DNA of 64,000 nucleotides. It comes from Pseudomonas aylmerensis. GTDB taxonomy: Bacteria > Pseudomonadota > Gammaproteobacteria > Pseudomonadales > Pseudomonadaceae. The notes below the pieces were generated by a model. It was not told the DNA's origin. It was given only the letters and a program-made list of their open reading frames with translations, and ran no database searches. How positions within the stretch are numbered: the stretch's first letter is position 1; each line of letters opens with the position of its first letter. Of this stretch, positions 28,299 to 38,092 are shown in pieces. The translations under genes and the position numbers were made by a program. Where the stretch lies: the NCBI RefSeq assembly GCF_001702265.1, contig NZ_MAUE01000004.1:1-64000 (forward strand). Reading direction: 5' to 3'.

Positions 28299-29935
28299 TG
28301 AATCCGGCGATTGTCATTTTGGGCCAGGGCAGCCTGGCCACCGCGCGCAGGATCCAGCAGGTTTACCCGGGCGCATTGATCCACGGCCTGGCCGGACGGG
28401 TTGAAGGCGCGGACCAGGCCTACAGCGAATTCGGCGCGACCCTGCGCCAGTTGTACCAGCAAGGCACGCCGCTGATCGCGCTGTGCGCGGCCGGTATCGT
28501 GATCCGGACCCTGGCGCCACTGCTGCTGGAAAAAGGTGAAGAGCCCGCCGTGCTGGCGGTGGCCGAAGACGGCAGCGCCGTGGTGCCGCTGCTCGGTGGC
28601 CTGGGCGGCGTGAATGTCATGGCCCGTGAAATTGCCAGTGCGCTGGAGGTGTCCGCGGCCATCACCACCAGTGGCGAGCTGCGTTTCGGCACCTGCCTGC
28701 TCAACCCGCCTGCGGGTTATGAGTTGGCTGACCTGGACCTCGGCAAGCGCTTTGTGTCCGACCTGCTGGCCGGCGCAAGCGTGCGCATTGAGGGGGCGGC
28801 GCCCTGGCTGGATCAGGCCAACCTGCCACAGGATCAGCAGGCGCGCCTGGCGATTCACGTCGGCAGTGCCGAGCGCGTGCCGGCTGCCCATGAATTGCTG
28901 ATCTATCCGAAGACCGTGTGCGTCACCTGCAAACCGGGTCCGCAACTGGCGGCACGTGTGCGCAGCGCGCTGCACGAAGCGGGTATCGCCGTGCAATCGC
29001 TGGCTTGCCTGTTGGCCAGCGAGACGCAGATGGCCGACGTGTCGCTGCACGAAGCGGCGGCGCAATTGGCCGTGCCGCTGCGCTTTGCCGTCGTGGAGCA
29101 AGACGCGGATATCGCTATCAGCGTCGCCGAACAGCCGCTGGACGTGTCGCAGGTCGGTCGTGTGCGTGGCCGCCTTGCTGTCATCGGCCTCGGCCCTGGC
29201 GCCGCCGAGTTGATGGTGCCGGCGGTGAAGGCCGAACTCGCGCGCTGCACCGATGTGCTCGGCTATGAAACCTATGTGCGCATGGCCGGGCCGTTCCGTG
29301 ACGATCAGGTGCAGCATTGCACCGACAACCGTGAAGAAATGCAGCGCGCCCGCCACGCCTTCGAACTGGCTGCCCTTGGCCGTTCGGTGGTGGTTGTATC
29401 GTCCGGCGACCCGGGTGTTTTCGCCATGGCGGCGGCGGTGATCGAAGCGTTGCACGAGTCCAGCGACCCCGCGTGGCACCAGGTCGACCTGCAGATCCTG
29501 CCCGGTGTTTCGGCCTCGCTGGCGACTGCCGCCCAGGCGGGTGCGCCGTTGGGGCATGACTTCTGCGTGATGTCGCTGTCGGACAACCTCAAGCCCTGGT
29601 CGATCATCGAAAAGCGCCTGGACCTCGCGTCCCAGGCCGACCTGGCCCTGGCGTTCTACAACCCGATCTCGCGTTCGCGGCCGTGGCAGTTGGGGCGCGC
29701 CCTGGAAATCGTTGCGCTGCACCGCACCCCCGAAACGCCGGTGGTGCTGGGTCGCGACATCGGTCGCCCCGGCCAGACCCTGCGCACCACGACCCTGGGC
29801 CAGCTCACGCCGGAGCAGGTGGACATGCGCACCATGGTGCTGATCGGCTCGTCCACTACCTGCACCTTCCCCCGTGCCGGTGGCGGTGATTGGGTGTACA
29901 CGCCGCGCTGGTACGGCGAAAAACCCATCGGCTGA
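28298..29935 (+). CDS. cobJ: CbiG/CobE fused to precorrin-3B C17-methyltransferase CobJ
   Basis: Fusion protein of 545 residues. Residues 1-200 resemble CbiG (ALCAAGIVIRTLAPLL, LGGLGGVNVMAREIA). Residues about 205-280 are the CobE/CbiG C-terminal domain (VCVTCKPGPQLAARVRSAL). From residue 291 the CobJ methyltransferase begins (GRLAVIGLGPGAAELM), with SSGDPGVFAMAAAV and ALAFYNPISRSRPWQL. This fusion is known in pseudomonads. CobJ methylates C17 with ring contraction; the CbiG part opens a lactone in the anaerobic route, so its job in a CobG-bearing strain is unclear. A strong terminator follows. Confidence 0.94.
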   Translation: MNPAIVILGQGSLATARRIQQVYPGALIHGLAGRVEGADQAYSEFGATLRQLYQQGTPLIALCAAGIVIRTLAPLLLEKGEEPAVLAVAEDGSAVVPLLGGLGGVNVMAREIASALEVSAAITTSGELRFGTCLLNPPAGYELADLDLGKRFVSDLLAGASVRIEGAAPWLDQANLPQDQQARLAIHVGSAERVPAAHELLIYPKTVCVTCKPGPQLAARVRSALHEAGIAVQSLACLLASETQMADVSLHEAAAQLAVPLRFAVVEQDADIAISVAEQPLDVSQVGRVRGRLAVIGLGPGAAELMVPAVKAELARCTDVLGYETYVRMAGPFRDDQVQHCTDNREEMQRARHAFELAALGRSVVVVSSGDPGVFAMAAAVIEALHESSDPAWHQVDLQILPGVSASLATAAQAGAPLGHDFCVMSLSDNLKPWSIIEKRLDLASQADLALAFYNPISRSRPWQLGRALEIVALHRTPETPVVLGRDIGRPGQTLRTTTLGQLTPEQVDMRTMVLIGSSTTCTFPRAGGGDWVYTPRWYGEKPIG

Positions 29936-29956
29936 AAACGCCTCGACGGCTGCCAG

Positions 29957-30012
29957 AAAGCTCCGAGTGACCCAGGGAATTACCTGCGGTGACTCGGGGC
30001 TTTTTCTTTTTT
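29957..30012 (+). terminator. Rho-independent terminator of the cobGHIJ operon
   Basis: AAAGCTCCGAGT and ACTCGGGGCTTT pair with one G-T wobble, and the right arm runs directly into a T-rich tract (TTTTTCTTTTTTTAT). Confidence 0.85.
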
Positions 30013-30170
30013 TATCGATGAAAACCCGAAGGCTGGCACGCATGCCCAGTAATTGCTGGGCTGCGTTTTGCGCGGTGCCCTTGCAAGCGATGTTTGTCGT
30101 CTGGCAAGCCGCGCAGCCGCTGGATTAGTGTGAACACATGCCCCATGTGGGGGCTTGTGGAGAACTGAAA

Positions 30171-30950
30171 ATGGAGCGACATCACGCAAGGATCAACAGC
30201 AGCAAAAGGCGCAAGTTGATTGCCGCCTACAAGTTGCCGGGGGCACCTGGCAAGCCGCCTGCCGTGCCCCTCGACCCGAACAATCCATGCAATGCGGCCG
30301 TGGTCAACAACAGTGTGATTTCGTTTGCCGAGGGCCTGTCCGGGATCAACCGGGAGTACATCCGTAAAAGCTATCTGCTGGCCAGCAGCTACGTCAGCGA
30401 TGTATTGAAAATGCACCGGGGTACCGAGGCCTGGTACGACGAATTCATCAAGGTCATGATCAGCCTGGGCTGGTTGCCGGTGCGCAGCAGCTTCGAGCGG
30501 GTCTCAAGTTCCGGCAAGGGCCTGACCGTGCAATTGGCAGTGCTGAACCTGATCGCCGCCATGCTCGCCTCGACCTCATTGGCCGGGCCACTGCTGGCGT
30601 CGCTGCCCAAGTTGGCGGCCGATGCATTGGAGGCCATGAAGCAACACCCCGCTTCGTTCGAGCTGTTCAAGCGCAACACTACGCTGCATCAGGGCGGTGA
30701 TTTCGGCGTGGCATCCTGCGCCGAAAACGACGGCGAGGTGATGATGGTGCTGGTGACCTACAGCAGCCGTGGCGTAAGCAAGCAGGTGGGCCTGCCGTTT
30801 CTGGAGTGGGACAGTACGTCGTCCGAGGCTTTCAGCGGGCAAACCTGCCTGGTGCTGAATACCTCGGTGGTCAACGAAAAAACCATCCAGTTGATGCGCG
30901 AAAGCGCCGGCGACAAGGTGCAGCTGGCAATTGCCCAATACCGGATCTAG
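30171..30950 (+). CDS. Hypothetical protein, not recognised
   Basis: Protein of 259 residues starting at the ATG at 30171, with GGAG 8 bases upstream. The N-terminus is very basic (MERHHARINSSKRRK) and there is no signal peptide. A helical stretch with WYDEFIKVMISLGWLP lies near residues 88-103 and a weakly hydrophobic, Ala/Leu-rich segment near 124-148. The last third looks beta-rich. It stands alone after the cob terminator and meets the MarC gene tail to tail with a 4-bp overlap. I cannot assign a function; an effector or toxin-like role is only a guess. Confidence 0.75.
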   Translation: MERHHARINSSKRRKLIAAYKLPGAPGKPPAVPLDPNNPCNAAVVNNSVISFAEGLSGINREYIRKSYLLASSYVSDVLKMHRGTEAWYDEFIKVMISLGWLPVRSSFERVSSSGKGLTVQLAVLNLIAAMLASTSLAGPLLASLPKLAADALEAMKQHPASFELFKRNTTLHQGGDFGVASCAENDGEVMMVLVTYSSRGVSKQVGLPFLEWDSTSSEAFSGQTCLVLNTSVVNEKTIQLMRESAGDKVQLAIAQYRI

Positions 30951-31543
30951 GGCACCAGGTAACCGCGTACGCCGGTGAAGATGATTTGCGCGGCCAAGGC
31001 GCACACGAACAACCCCATCAACCGACTGACAATCTGCAAGCCCTGGTCACCGAGAATGCGTTCGATCCGGTTGGACAGGTACAGCACCACGCCCACCGTG
31101 AGGCTGGCCAGGGCAATGCTGAGGATGGCGGTGATCTTGTCATCCCAGTGTGGTTGGCTGACGCCCATCACCAACAGCGCGCCGATGGTGCCGGGGCCGA
31201 CGGTGAGGGGGATGGTCAGCGGCACGATCGTCACGTCCTGCTGCACGTTGTCGGTCTGCACTGCGGACTTGCCCTGGGCCATGCCCAAGGCGGAAATGAA
31301 CAGCACACTGCCGGCGCCGATGCGAAACGCATCCACGGTGATGCCGAACACGCTGAAAATCACCCGGCCGAACAGGTAGAGCAACACGCTCGATACCAGG
31401 GTGGCGAGAGCCACTTTCCAGGCCAGGCGTCGGCGCTCCTTGCTGGAATAGCCGCGGGTCAGGCTGATAAAGCAGGACAGCACGAAGAACGGGCTGTAGA
31501 GCACCAGCATCTTCAGGTAAACGCTGAACAACACGTGGAGCAT
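30947..31543 (-). CDS. MarC family integral membrane protein
   Basis: Inner-membrane protein of 198 residues with about six hydrophobic segments. Family features are FVLSCFISLTRGYSSKERRR near residue 20 and the repeated IPLTIPLTVGPGTIGALLV region near residue 110. The transported substrate of UPF0056 proteins is not established. The ATG at 31543 is preferred over an upstream TTG. Confidence 0.92.
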   Translation of the reverse strand: MLHVLFSVYLKMLVLYSPFFVLSCFISLTRGYSSKERRRLAWKVALATLVSSVLLYLFGRVIFSVFGITVDAFRIGAGSVLFISALGMAQGKSAVQTDNVQQDVTIVPLTIPLTVGPGTIGALLVMGVSQPHWDDKITAILSIALASLTVGVVLYLSNRIERILGDQGLQIVSRLMGLFVCALAAQIIFTGVRGYLVP

Positions 31544-31626
31544 GGTGGGAGCTCGCAACGAAGGAGGGCGAGCGGGAGTTTATCAGGCCTGTGGCTGAGC
31601 GCTATCTGTGATGCGACAACACTCCA

Positions 31627-31715
31627 ATGTGGGAGCGGGCTTGCTCGCGAAAGCGGCGTGTCAGCCAATACAGGTTTGACTGATACAGCGCGTTCGCGAG
31701 CAAGCCCGCACACAT
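31627..31715. repeat. REP palindrome pair between marC-like gene and retS
   Basis: ATGTGGGAGCGGGCTTGCTC faces GCGAGCAAGCCCGCACACAT, about 45 bases apart. It lies 24 bp after the retS stop and may mark its 3' end. Confidence 0.8.
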
Positions 31716-31738
31716 TTTTGATCTGCGCCATGCAGGGG

Positions 31739-34510
31739 TCAGGTAGGCGCGTGCTCTGGCCGCTGTTGACGCTGTGCGACCCAGAACTCCACCAGCTCGC
31801 GCAATTGCGAGAGTTCCACCGGCTTGGCCATGTGGCCGTCCATTCCGGCCTGACGTGCACGTTCTTTGTGCTCCGAGAGGATATGCGCGGTGAGCGCCAC
31901 CACCGGTGTGCGAATGCGCTGGTGGCTGACTTCCCACGCGCGTAGTTGCTGGGTCGCGGAGAAACCATCGAGGATCGGCATCTCGCAGTCCATCAACACC
32001 AGGTCGTAACGCTGGGCCTTCATCGCCTCCAGTGCTTCCTCGCCGTTGCTGGCGGTGTCCGGGTTGAGGTTGAGCTTGCCGAGCATGCCACGGATCACTT
32101 TGGTGGAAATGCTGTTGTCTTCGGCCACCAGGATGCGGAAGTCGCTGGGCACGGTGACGGGCGCTGGCGCGATGGGCAGCGCGCGCGCCGGGACGTTGCC
32201 CTTGCTGCGTTGAGTCAATTCGTCGGCCAGGGTGGTCTTGAGCGTATAGCCCGCCACGGGCTTGGCGAGAATGCGCTTGATCCCGCAGTTGCGCGCGATG
32301 ATCTTGCTCGGCGCATTGCTGATGCCGGTGAGCATGATTAACAGGATGTCGTGGTTCAGGCTCGGGTCTTCCTTGATCTTCGCCGCCAGTTGCATGCCGG
32401 TCATGCCGGGCATGTTCTGGTCGAGCAGCACCACGTCGAAGTAATCACGCAGGTGTGCCTTGGTGCGCAGCAGCGCCAGGGCTTCCTTGCCCGACGGCAC
32501 GGCGCTGACATTCAGGCCCCAGGCGGTGCATTGCTGCACCAGCACTTTGCGGCAGGTGTCGTTGTCGTCCACCACCAGCACGCGCGCGCCCTTGAGCGGG
32601 CCATCGAGGTCGGAGGTCGGGTGTTCGAGGCGTTCCGGGTCCAGCGGCAAGGTCAGCCACAGGGTGCTGCCTTGCTGGGCGCCGCTCTTGATGCCGAACT
32701 CGCCGTTCATCAACAGGATCAGCTGGCGCGCAATCACCAGGCCCAGGTGGCCGCTCAGGCGCGTGGCCGAGAGGAAGTTCTTGCTGTGCAGTTCGCTGTG
32801 CAGCAGGGCGTCGCGCTCGGCGGCTTCCATTGGCAGGCCGCTGTCCTGGACGGCAATGCGCAGGCGCGGCTTGGTGCTGCGGTCATCCAAGGCGACCACG
32901 ATCAGCACTTCGCCTTCATCGGTTTTCTGCAGGGCGTTTTCCAGCAGGCTCAGCATCGCCTGGCGCAGGCGCGTCGGGTCGCCGCTGATCACGCGCGGTA
33001 CCTGGGGCTGGATGAAACTGATCAACTCGACGTTTTGCTGCTCGGCCTTGGCGCGGAAGATACTCAGGCAATCTTCGATCAGCGCGTTGAGGTCGAATTG
33101 CACGTCGTCCAGTTCGATCTGCCCGGATTCGAGCTTGGAGATATCGAGGATCTCGTTGATCAACGTGAGCAGTTCATTGCCGGCGCTGTGGATGGTTTGC
33201 ACGTAGTCGCGCTGTTTCACCGACAGCGGCGTGCCCAGCAGCAGCTCGGTCATGCCCAGCACGCCGTTCATGGGGGTGCGGATTTCGTGGCTGATTTTCG
33301 CCAGGAACTCGGCCTTGGCCGCGATCTCTGCGTTGCTGGCGGCCAGGTCACGGCTGAGGCTGAAACGCGCCTCGACAATCGCACGCTGGCGTTCGCCCAG
33401 GGCCAGGCTCATCAACAGGCCGCTGACGCAGATAAATGCCAGCAGTGTGACGATCAGGCCTTGCGGCGAGACCATGGTCAGGCCCAGCAAGGCCGGGAGG
33501 ATGATCAGCGTACCGATGTTGAACACCACCATCGCCGCCACGAACAAACGTGCGGGGCGGTAGCCTTTCTGCCAGTGGCAGGCCGAGACAAACAGCATGC
33601 TCAAGCCGGCCAGGGCGACCAGGGCGTAGGTGATGATGTTCAGCGGCAGGGTGTTGACGAACAACAGCAGCAGGCCGCACAGCACGATAAACAGAATGTC
33701 GGCCATCAACAGTTTGTTCAGCGGATGCGGGCCGAGCGGCATGAAGAAACGGTAGGCAAACATCAACCCGCACGGCGCGGTCAGCAGCAGCGCGAGGTAG
33801 GCGCCCGGGGTCTGGATCGCATGCCAGTTCGGCAGCCACGGGCCTACCAGGTTGAGCAGCAGCGCCAGGCTGAGCATCAACAGCACTTCGCACGCCGCCA
33901 GCCACAGGCTGCTGCGCGAGCGGTGGTAGGCGAAGCGCGTGAGGTTGTGCAGGATCAGCATCAGCAGGCAGCCGAACAGCAGGCCGTAGATCAGCGTCTG
34001 GGTCTGGTCGGCGGCGGCGAGCACGGCCGGTTCCAGGGTGATATAGGGGCGCAGTTCGTGTTCGGAGACCAGGCGCAGATACACCTCCAGAGGCTTCTGG
34101 CTCTGGGGCATCGGCAGCATGAAGTCACTGCTGGGCAGCGGGCGTTCCGCCTGGGGCTGGCGCGTGCCGGTGCTTTGTTGTTCGACCAGTGTGTCGCCGT
34201 CCAGCACGTAGAGGCTCAGGTGCGACAGGTCGGGCGCGAATACCCGCAGCACTTGCTCGTGCTTGCCGGGTTGCAGCTTGAAACGTACCCACAGTGCACC
34301 GTCCGGTTCCGCGGCGGTAATGCGGTCCAGTTCAATGGGGCTGAATTGATTGGTGTAGCGTGAAGAGCGGATGTCGCTCAGCTGCAGATCGGCCTGTTCA
34401 TCAAGCAATACTGCCCAGCCACTGCCTTGCGCGGCGGCCTGGGCCGGGAACAAGCAGAGCAGCGTCAGCAGGCTGACAGTGAAACCTATGGCGATCCTGA
34501 GCCAGCGCAC
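31739..34510 (-). CDS. retS: Hybrid sensor histidine kinase RetS
   Basis: Inner-membrane hybrid kinase of 923 residues. In order: signal peptide (1-26), DISMED2 periplasmic domain (about 30-165), seven membrane segments (about 180-375), HisKA with [10 protein letters not shown] (His at 408), a degenerate ATPase domain (GHLGLVIA in place of the usual GTGLGL), and two receiver domains (LVVDDND and LVAEDNS, both with their phospho-acceptor loops). This is the architecture of RetS, which in P. aeruginosa binds GacS and blocks the Gac/Rsm switch to biofilm and secretion. Position next to purD, purH, fis and dusB matches PA4856. Orthology rests on architecture and synteny. Confidence 0.92.
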   Translation of the reverse strand: MRWLRIAIGFTVSLLTLLCLFPAQAAAQGSGWAVLLDEQADLQLSDIRSSRYTNQFSPIELDRITAAEPDGALWVRFKLQPGKHEQVLRVFAPDLSHLSLYVLDGDTLVEQQSTGTRQPQAERPLPSSDFMLPMPQSQKPLEVYLRLVSEHELRPYITLEPAVLAAADQTQTLIYGLLFGCLLMLILHNLTRFAYHRSRSSLWLAACEVLLMLSLALLLNLVGPWLPNWHAIQTPGAYLALLLTAPCGLMFAYRFFMPLGPHPLNKLLMADILFIVLCGLLLLFVNTLPLNIITYALVALAGLSMLFVSACHWQKGYRPARLFVAAMVVFNIGTLIILPALLGLTMVSPQGLIVTLLAFICVSGLLMSLALGERQRAIVEARFSLSRDLAASNAEIAAKAEFLAKISHEIRTPMNGVLGMTELLLGTPLSVKQRDYVQTIHSAGNELLTLINEILDISKLESGQIELDDVQFDLNALIEDCLSIFRAKAEQQNVELISFIQPQVPRVISGDPTRLRQAMLSLLENALQKTDEGEVLIVVALDDRSTKPRLRIAVQDSGLPMEAAERDALLHSELHSKNFLSATRLSGHLGLVIARQLILLMNGEFGIKSGAQQGSTLWLTLPLDPERLEHPTSDLDGPLKGARVLVVDDNDTCRKVLVQQCTAWGLNVSAVPSGKEALALLRTKAHLRDYFDVVLLDQNMPGMTGMQLAAKIKEDPSLNHDILLIMLTGISNAPSKIIARNCGIKRILAKPVAGYTLKTTLADELTQRSKGNVPARALPIAPAPVTVPSDFRILVAEDNSISTKVIRGMLGKLNLNPDTASNGEEALEAMKAQRYDLVLMDCEMPILDGFSATQQLRAWEVSHQRIRTPVVALTAHILSEHKERARQAGMDGHMAKPVELSQLRELVEFWVAQRQQRPEHAPT

Positions 34511-34611
34511 GGCGAAATCCCTTCGTAGGTTGATGCACGGGTTAACTATGCGCGGGGTGGCATGAGTACGGCAAGGGCCAGAGGCCCTTACCTAACCGAA
34601 CGGATAGCGAC

Positions 34612-35904
34612 TTACGAGTGCTCGCCGCGTTCCCGCGCGATGGCGCGATAGCCGATATCAGTGCGGTAGAAGCAGCCTTTCCAGTCGATTTTTGCGGCCA
34701 GCTTGTAAGCCTGTTGCTGCGCGGCGTCGACACTGGCACCCATCGCGGTGGCGCACAACACGCGGCCACCCGCAGTGACAACCTTGCCATCCTTGAGCGC
34801 GGTGCCCGCGTGGAACACTTTGCCTTCCAGCGTAGCAGCAGCGTCCAGGCCTTCAATCACATCACCCTTGGCGTAGTCGGCAGGGTAGCCACCGGCTGCC
34901 AGCACAATGCCGACGCTCGGGCGTGGATCCCATTGCGCTTCGACCTTGTCCAGGGCCTGGGCCAATGCGGCTTCGACCAGCAGCACCAGGCTCGATTGCA
35001 GGCGCAGCATCACCGGTTGGGTTTCCGGATCACCGAAGCGGCAGTTGAACTCGATGACTTTCGGGTTGCCGGCTTTGTCGATCATCAGGCCGGCGTAGAG
35101 GAAACCGGTGTACACATTGCCTTCATCGGCCATGCCGCGCACGGTGGGCCAGATCACCAGGTCCATGACGCGCTTGTGCACGTCGGCGGTAACCACCGGG
35201 GCAGGGGAGTAGGCACCCATGCCGCCCGTGTTCGGGCCGCTGTCGCCGTTGCCGACGCGTTTGTGGTCCTGGCTGGTGGCCATCGGCAGCACGTTCTTGC
35301 CGTCGACCATCACGATGAAGCTGGCTTCTTCGCCGTCGAGGAATTCCTCGATGACCACGCGCGAACCCGCGTCACCAAAGGCGTTGCCGGCGAGCATGTC
35401 GCGCACGGCGTCTTCGGCTTCCTGCAGGGTCATGGCGACGATCACGCCTTTGCCAGCGGCCAGGCCGTCGGCCTTGATCACGATCGGCGCACCTTTTTCA
35501 CGCAAGTAAGCCAGGGCCGGCTCGATCTCGGTGAAGTTCTGGTAGTCGGCGGTCGGGATCTTGTGGCGTGCCAGGAAATCCTTGGTGAACGCCTTGGAAC
35601 CTTCCAGTTGGGCCGCGCCGGCGGTAGGGCCGAAGCAATCCAGGCCACGGCTGCGGAACAGGTCGACGACGCCAGCCACCAACGGCACTTCCGGACCGAC
35701 GATGGTCAGGGAGACGTTCTTTTCAGCGAAATCCGCCAGTTGCTCGAGCGCCAGCACGTCGATAGCGACGTTCTCGCACTTGGCTTCGATGGCGGTGCCG
35801 GCGTTGCCGGGGGCGACGAATACTTTCTGGACGCGAGGGTCCTGGGCAACTTTCCAGGCCAGGGCGTGTTCACGGCCACCGCTGCCAATGATGAGGACGT
35901 TCAA
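34612..35904 (-). CDS. purD: Phosphoribosylamine-glycine ligase
   Basis: GAR synthetase, second step of purine synthesis, 430 residues. The N-terminus MNVLIIGSGGREHALAWK and the ATP-grasp core (VIKADGLAAGKGVIVA near residue 143, EFNCRFGDPETQ near 285) are intact. A small hairpin with AAGGGCC and GGCCCTT arms lies 23 bp after the stop at 34573-34589, without a T-tract. Confidence 0.98.
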   Translation of the reverse strand: MNVLIIGSGGREHALAWKVAQDPRVQKVFVAPGNAGTAIEAKCENVAIDVLALEQLADFAEKNVSLTIVGPEVPLVAGVVDLFRSRGLDCFGPTAGAAQLEGSKAFTKDFLARHKIPTADYQNFTEIEPALAYLREKGAPIVIKADGLAAGKGVIVAMTLQEAEDAVRDMLAGNAFGDAGSRVVIEEFLDGEEASFIVMVDGKNVLPMATSQDHKRVGNGDSGPNTGGMGAYSPAPVVTADVHKRVMDLVIWPTVRGMADEGNVYTGFLYAGLMIDKAGNPKVIEFNCRFGDPETQPVMLRLQSSLVLLVEAALAQALDKVEAQWDPRPSVGIVLAAGGYPADYAKGDVIEGLDAAATLEGKVFHAGTALKDGKVVTAGGRVLCATAMGASVDAAQQQAYKLAAKIDWKGCFYRTDIGYRAIARERGEHS

Positions 35905-35929
35905 GTCAGACTCCTTCGAAGGAAGTTAC

Positions 35930-36055
35930 AAGCTGCAAGCTGCACGTTGAGAGCAATCTGTATCGCTCTGAAGGCAGCCTGCAGCTATGAATTTTAGAGG
36001 CTACAACCAGCAGCAAAAGCGAGGCAGCTGTGCTTTTACGTGCTGCTTGCAGCTT
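35930..36055. repeat. Non-REP inverted repeat between purH and purD
   Basis: AAGCTGCAAGCTGCACGT and ACGTGCTGCTTGCAGCTT pair nearly perfectly over 18 bases with about 90 bases between. It is unrelated to the GGCTTGCC repeats and fills most of the 177-bp gap. It resembles the AAGCTGCAAGCT repeats I recall from several pseudomonads. Confidence 0.7.
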
Positions 36056-36081
36056 GAACCTTGCCGCTTCACGGCAGTGGA

Positions 36082-37689
36082 TCAGTGGCGGAAGTGGCGC
36101 ATGCCAGTGAAGACCATGGCGATGCCGGCTTCGTCTGCCGCCGCGATGACTTCGGCGTCACGCATCGAACCGCCCGGTTGGATCACCGCTGTCACACCGG
36201 CTTTCGCGGCGTTGTCCAGGCCATCACGGAACGGGAAGAACGCGTCGGATGCCATCACCGAACCGACCACCTGCAAACCGGCGTGTTCGGCCTTGATCGC
36301 GGCGATACGTGCCGAGTTCACGCGGCTCATCTGGCCAGCGCCGACACCGATGGTCTGGCGGTTCTTGGCGTAGACGATGGCGTTGGATTTAACGTACTTG
36401 GCCACTTTCCAGGCGAAGATCAGGTCGTTGATCTCTTGCTCGGTCGGTGCGCGCTTGGTCACCACTTTCAGGTCCTGGCTGCCGATCATGCCGATGTCGC
36501 GGCTCTGTACCAGCAAGCCGCCGTTGACGCGCTTGTAGTCCCAGGCAGCGGCACGTTCAGCCGACCACTCGCCGCAGGCCAGCAGGCGCACGTTGGCCTT
36601 GGCTGCCACGATGGCGCGGGCTTCTTCGCTGACGGAAGGGGCGATGATCACTTCGACGAACTGACGCTCGACGATGGCTTTAGCGGTCTCGGCGTCCAGT
36701 TCGCGGTTGAACGCGATGATGCCGCCGAATGCGGATTCGGTGTCGGTGGCGTAGGCCAGTTCGTACGCCTGGCGGATGCCGCCTTCAGCGTCCGGGCTCA
36801 CGGCCACGCCGCACGGGTTGGCGTGCTTGACGATTACGCAGGCTGGCTTGACGAAGCTCTTCACGCACTCCAGCGCGGCGTCGGTGTCGGCCACGTTGTT
36901 GTAGGACAGCTCCTTGCCTTGCAGCTGGGTCGCGGTGGCGATGCCCACTTCGGCCGGCTTGGCCTCCACGTAGAACGCCGCGCTCTGGTGCGGGTTCTCG
37001 CCGTAGCGCATTTCCTGGGCCTTGATGAACTGGCTGTTGAAGGTGCGCGGGAACTGGCTGCGGCCTTCGGTGCTGAGGGTTTCAGCCGCCTGGTTCACGG
37101 TGCCCATGTAGTTGGCGATCATGCCGTCGTAGGCGGCAGTGTGTTCGAACGCCTTGAGCATCAGGTCGAAGCGCTGGGCGTAGGTCAGGCCGCCGGCTTT
37201 CAGGCTCTCGAGCACCTGGGCGTAGTCGCTGGCGTTGACCACGATGGCCACGTCTTTGTGGTTCTTGGCTGCCGAGCGAACCATGGTCGGGCCGCCGATA
37301 TCGATGTTTTCGATGGCGGTCGGCAGGTCGCAGCCTGGCTTGTTGATGGTGGCTTCGAACGGGTACAGGTTAACGGCTACCAGATCGATCGGCTTGATGC
37401 CGTGCTCGCTCATGATGGCGTCGTCGGTACCGCGACGGCCGAGGATACCGCCGTGGATTTTCGGGTGCAGGGTCTTGACCCGACCGTCCATCATTTCTGC
37501 GAAACCGGTGTAGTCCGCCACTTCTACTGCGGCCACGCCGTTGTCCTGCAGCAGTTTGAAGGTCCCGCCCGTGGAGAGGATTTCCACGCCAAGGGCTTCC
37601 AGCTCCCGGGCAAATTCGAGGATCCCGGTCTTGTCGGAGACACTGATCAAGGCGCGGCGGATCGGCAGGCGGGTAGTCTGGTCGGTCAT
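36082..37689 (-). CDS. purH: Bifunctional AICAR transformylase/IMP cyclohydrolase
   Basis: Last two steps of IMP synthesis in one protein of 535 residues. The N-terminal IMP cyclohydrolase domain contains [13 protein letters not shown] and [11 protein letters not shown]. The C-terminal transformylase domain contains [23 protein letters not shown] and [15 protein letters not shown]. The ATG at 37689 gives the usual start [14 protein letters not shown]. It follows fis, with a terminator or attenuator hairpin in the 82-bp gap. Confidence 0.98.
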   Translation of the reverse strand: MTDQTTRLPIRRALISVSDKTGILEFARELEALGVEILSTGGTFKLLQDNGVAAVEVADYTGFAEMMDGRVKTLHPKIHGGILGRRGTDDAIMSEHGIKPIDLVAVNLYPFEATINKPGCDLPTAIENIDIGGPTMVRSAAKNHKDVAIVVNASDYAQVLESLKAGGLTYAQRFDLMLKAFEHTAAYDGMIANYMGTVNQAAETLSTEGRSQFPRTFNSQFIKAQEMRYGENPHQSAAFYVEAKPAEVGIATATQLQGKELSYNNVADTDAALECVKSFVKPACVIVKHANPCGVAVSPDAEGGIRQAYELAYATDTESAFGGIIAFNRELDAETAKAIVERQFVEVIIAPSVSEEARAIVAAKANVRLLACGEWSAERAAAWDYKRVNGGLLVQSRDIGMIGSQDLKVVTKRAPTEQEINDLIFAWKVAKYVKSNAIVYAKNRQTIGVGAGQMSRVNSARIAAIKAEHAGLQVVGSVMASDAFFPFRDGLDNAAKAGVTAVIQPGGSMRDAEVIAAADEAGIAMVFTGMRHFRH

Positions 37690-37721
37690 TTCAATTTCCA
37701 TCAAAAGCAAAGGAAGTCAGC

Positions 37722-37754
37722 AAAAAAGGCGACCGTTTTTACGCGGGCGCCTTT
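37722..37754 (-). terminator. Rho-independent terminator downstream of fis
   Basis: On the minus strand AAAGGCG, a 16-base loop and CGCCTTT are followed by TTTT. It would end the dusB-fis transcript before purH, which then needs its own promoter or read-through. Confidence 0.7.
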
Positions 37755-37771
37755 CTGGTTTGATTGAATGC

Positions 37772-38092
37772 TTACAGCAAATCGTATTGTTTGAGCTTTT
37801 TGCGCAAGGTGCCACGGTTGAGGCCCAGCAGCTCACTGGCTTTGGTCTGGTTGCCCTTGACGTAGTTCATCACGCTTTCGAGCAAGGGCGCCTCGACTTC
37901 GGAGAGCACCAGGTTGTACACGTCCGTGACGGAAGCGCCCTCAAGGTGGGCGAAATAATTGTGCAGCGCCTTCTCGACACTCCCGCGAAGGGTCTGGCCT
38001 TCTTCGCTCGGCGTGTTGAGGTGCTGTTTCAAATTGACGTTGTCGCTCACGGGTGTTGTTCCACTCACTAAAGTCTCGGTCATCATCGTCAT
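37772..38092 (-). CDS. fis: DNA-binding protein Fis
   Basis: Nucleoid protein of 106 residues that bends DNA and activates rRNA promoters. The C-terminal helix-turn-helix [20 protein letters not shown] is almost identical to E. coli Fis. The start overlaps the dusB stop by 4 bp (ATGA), the widespread dusB-fis operon; an alternative ATG lies three codons later. Confidence 0.96.
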   Translation of the reverse strand: MTMMTETLVSGTTPVSDNVNLKQHLNTPSEEGQTLRGSVEKALHNYFAHLEGASVTDVYNLVLSEVEAPLLESVMNYVKGNQTKASELLGLNRGTLRKKLKQYDLL

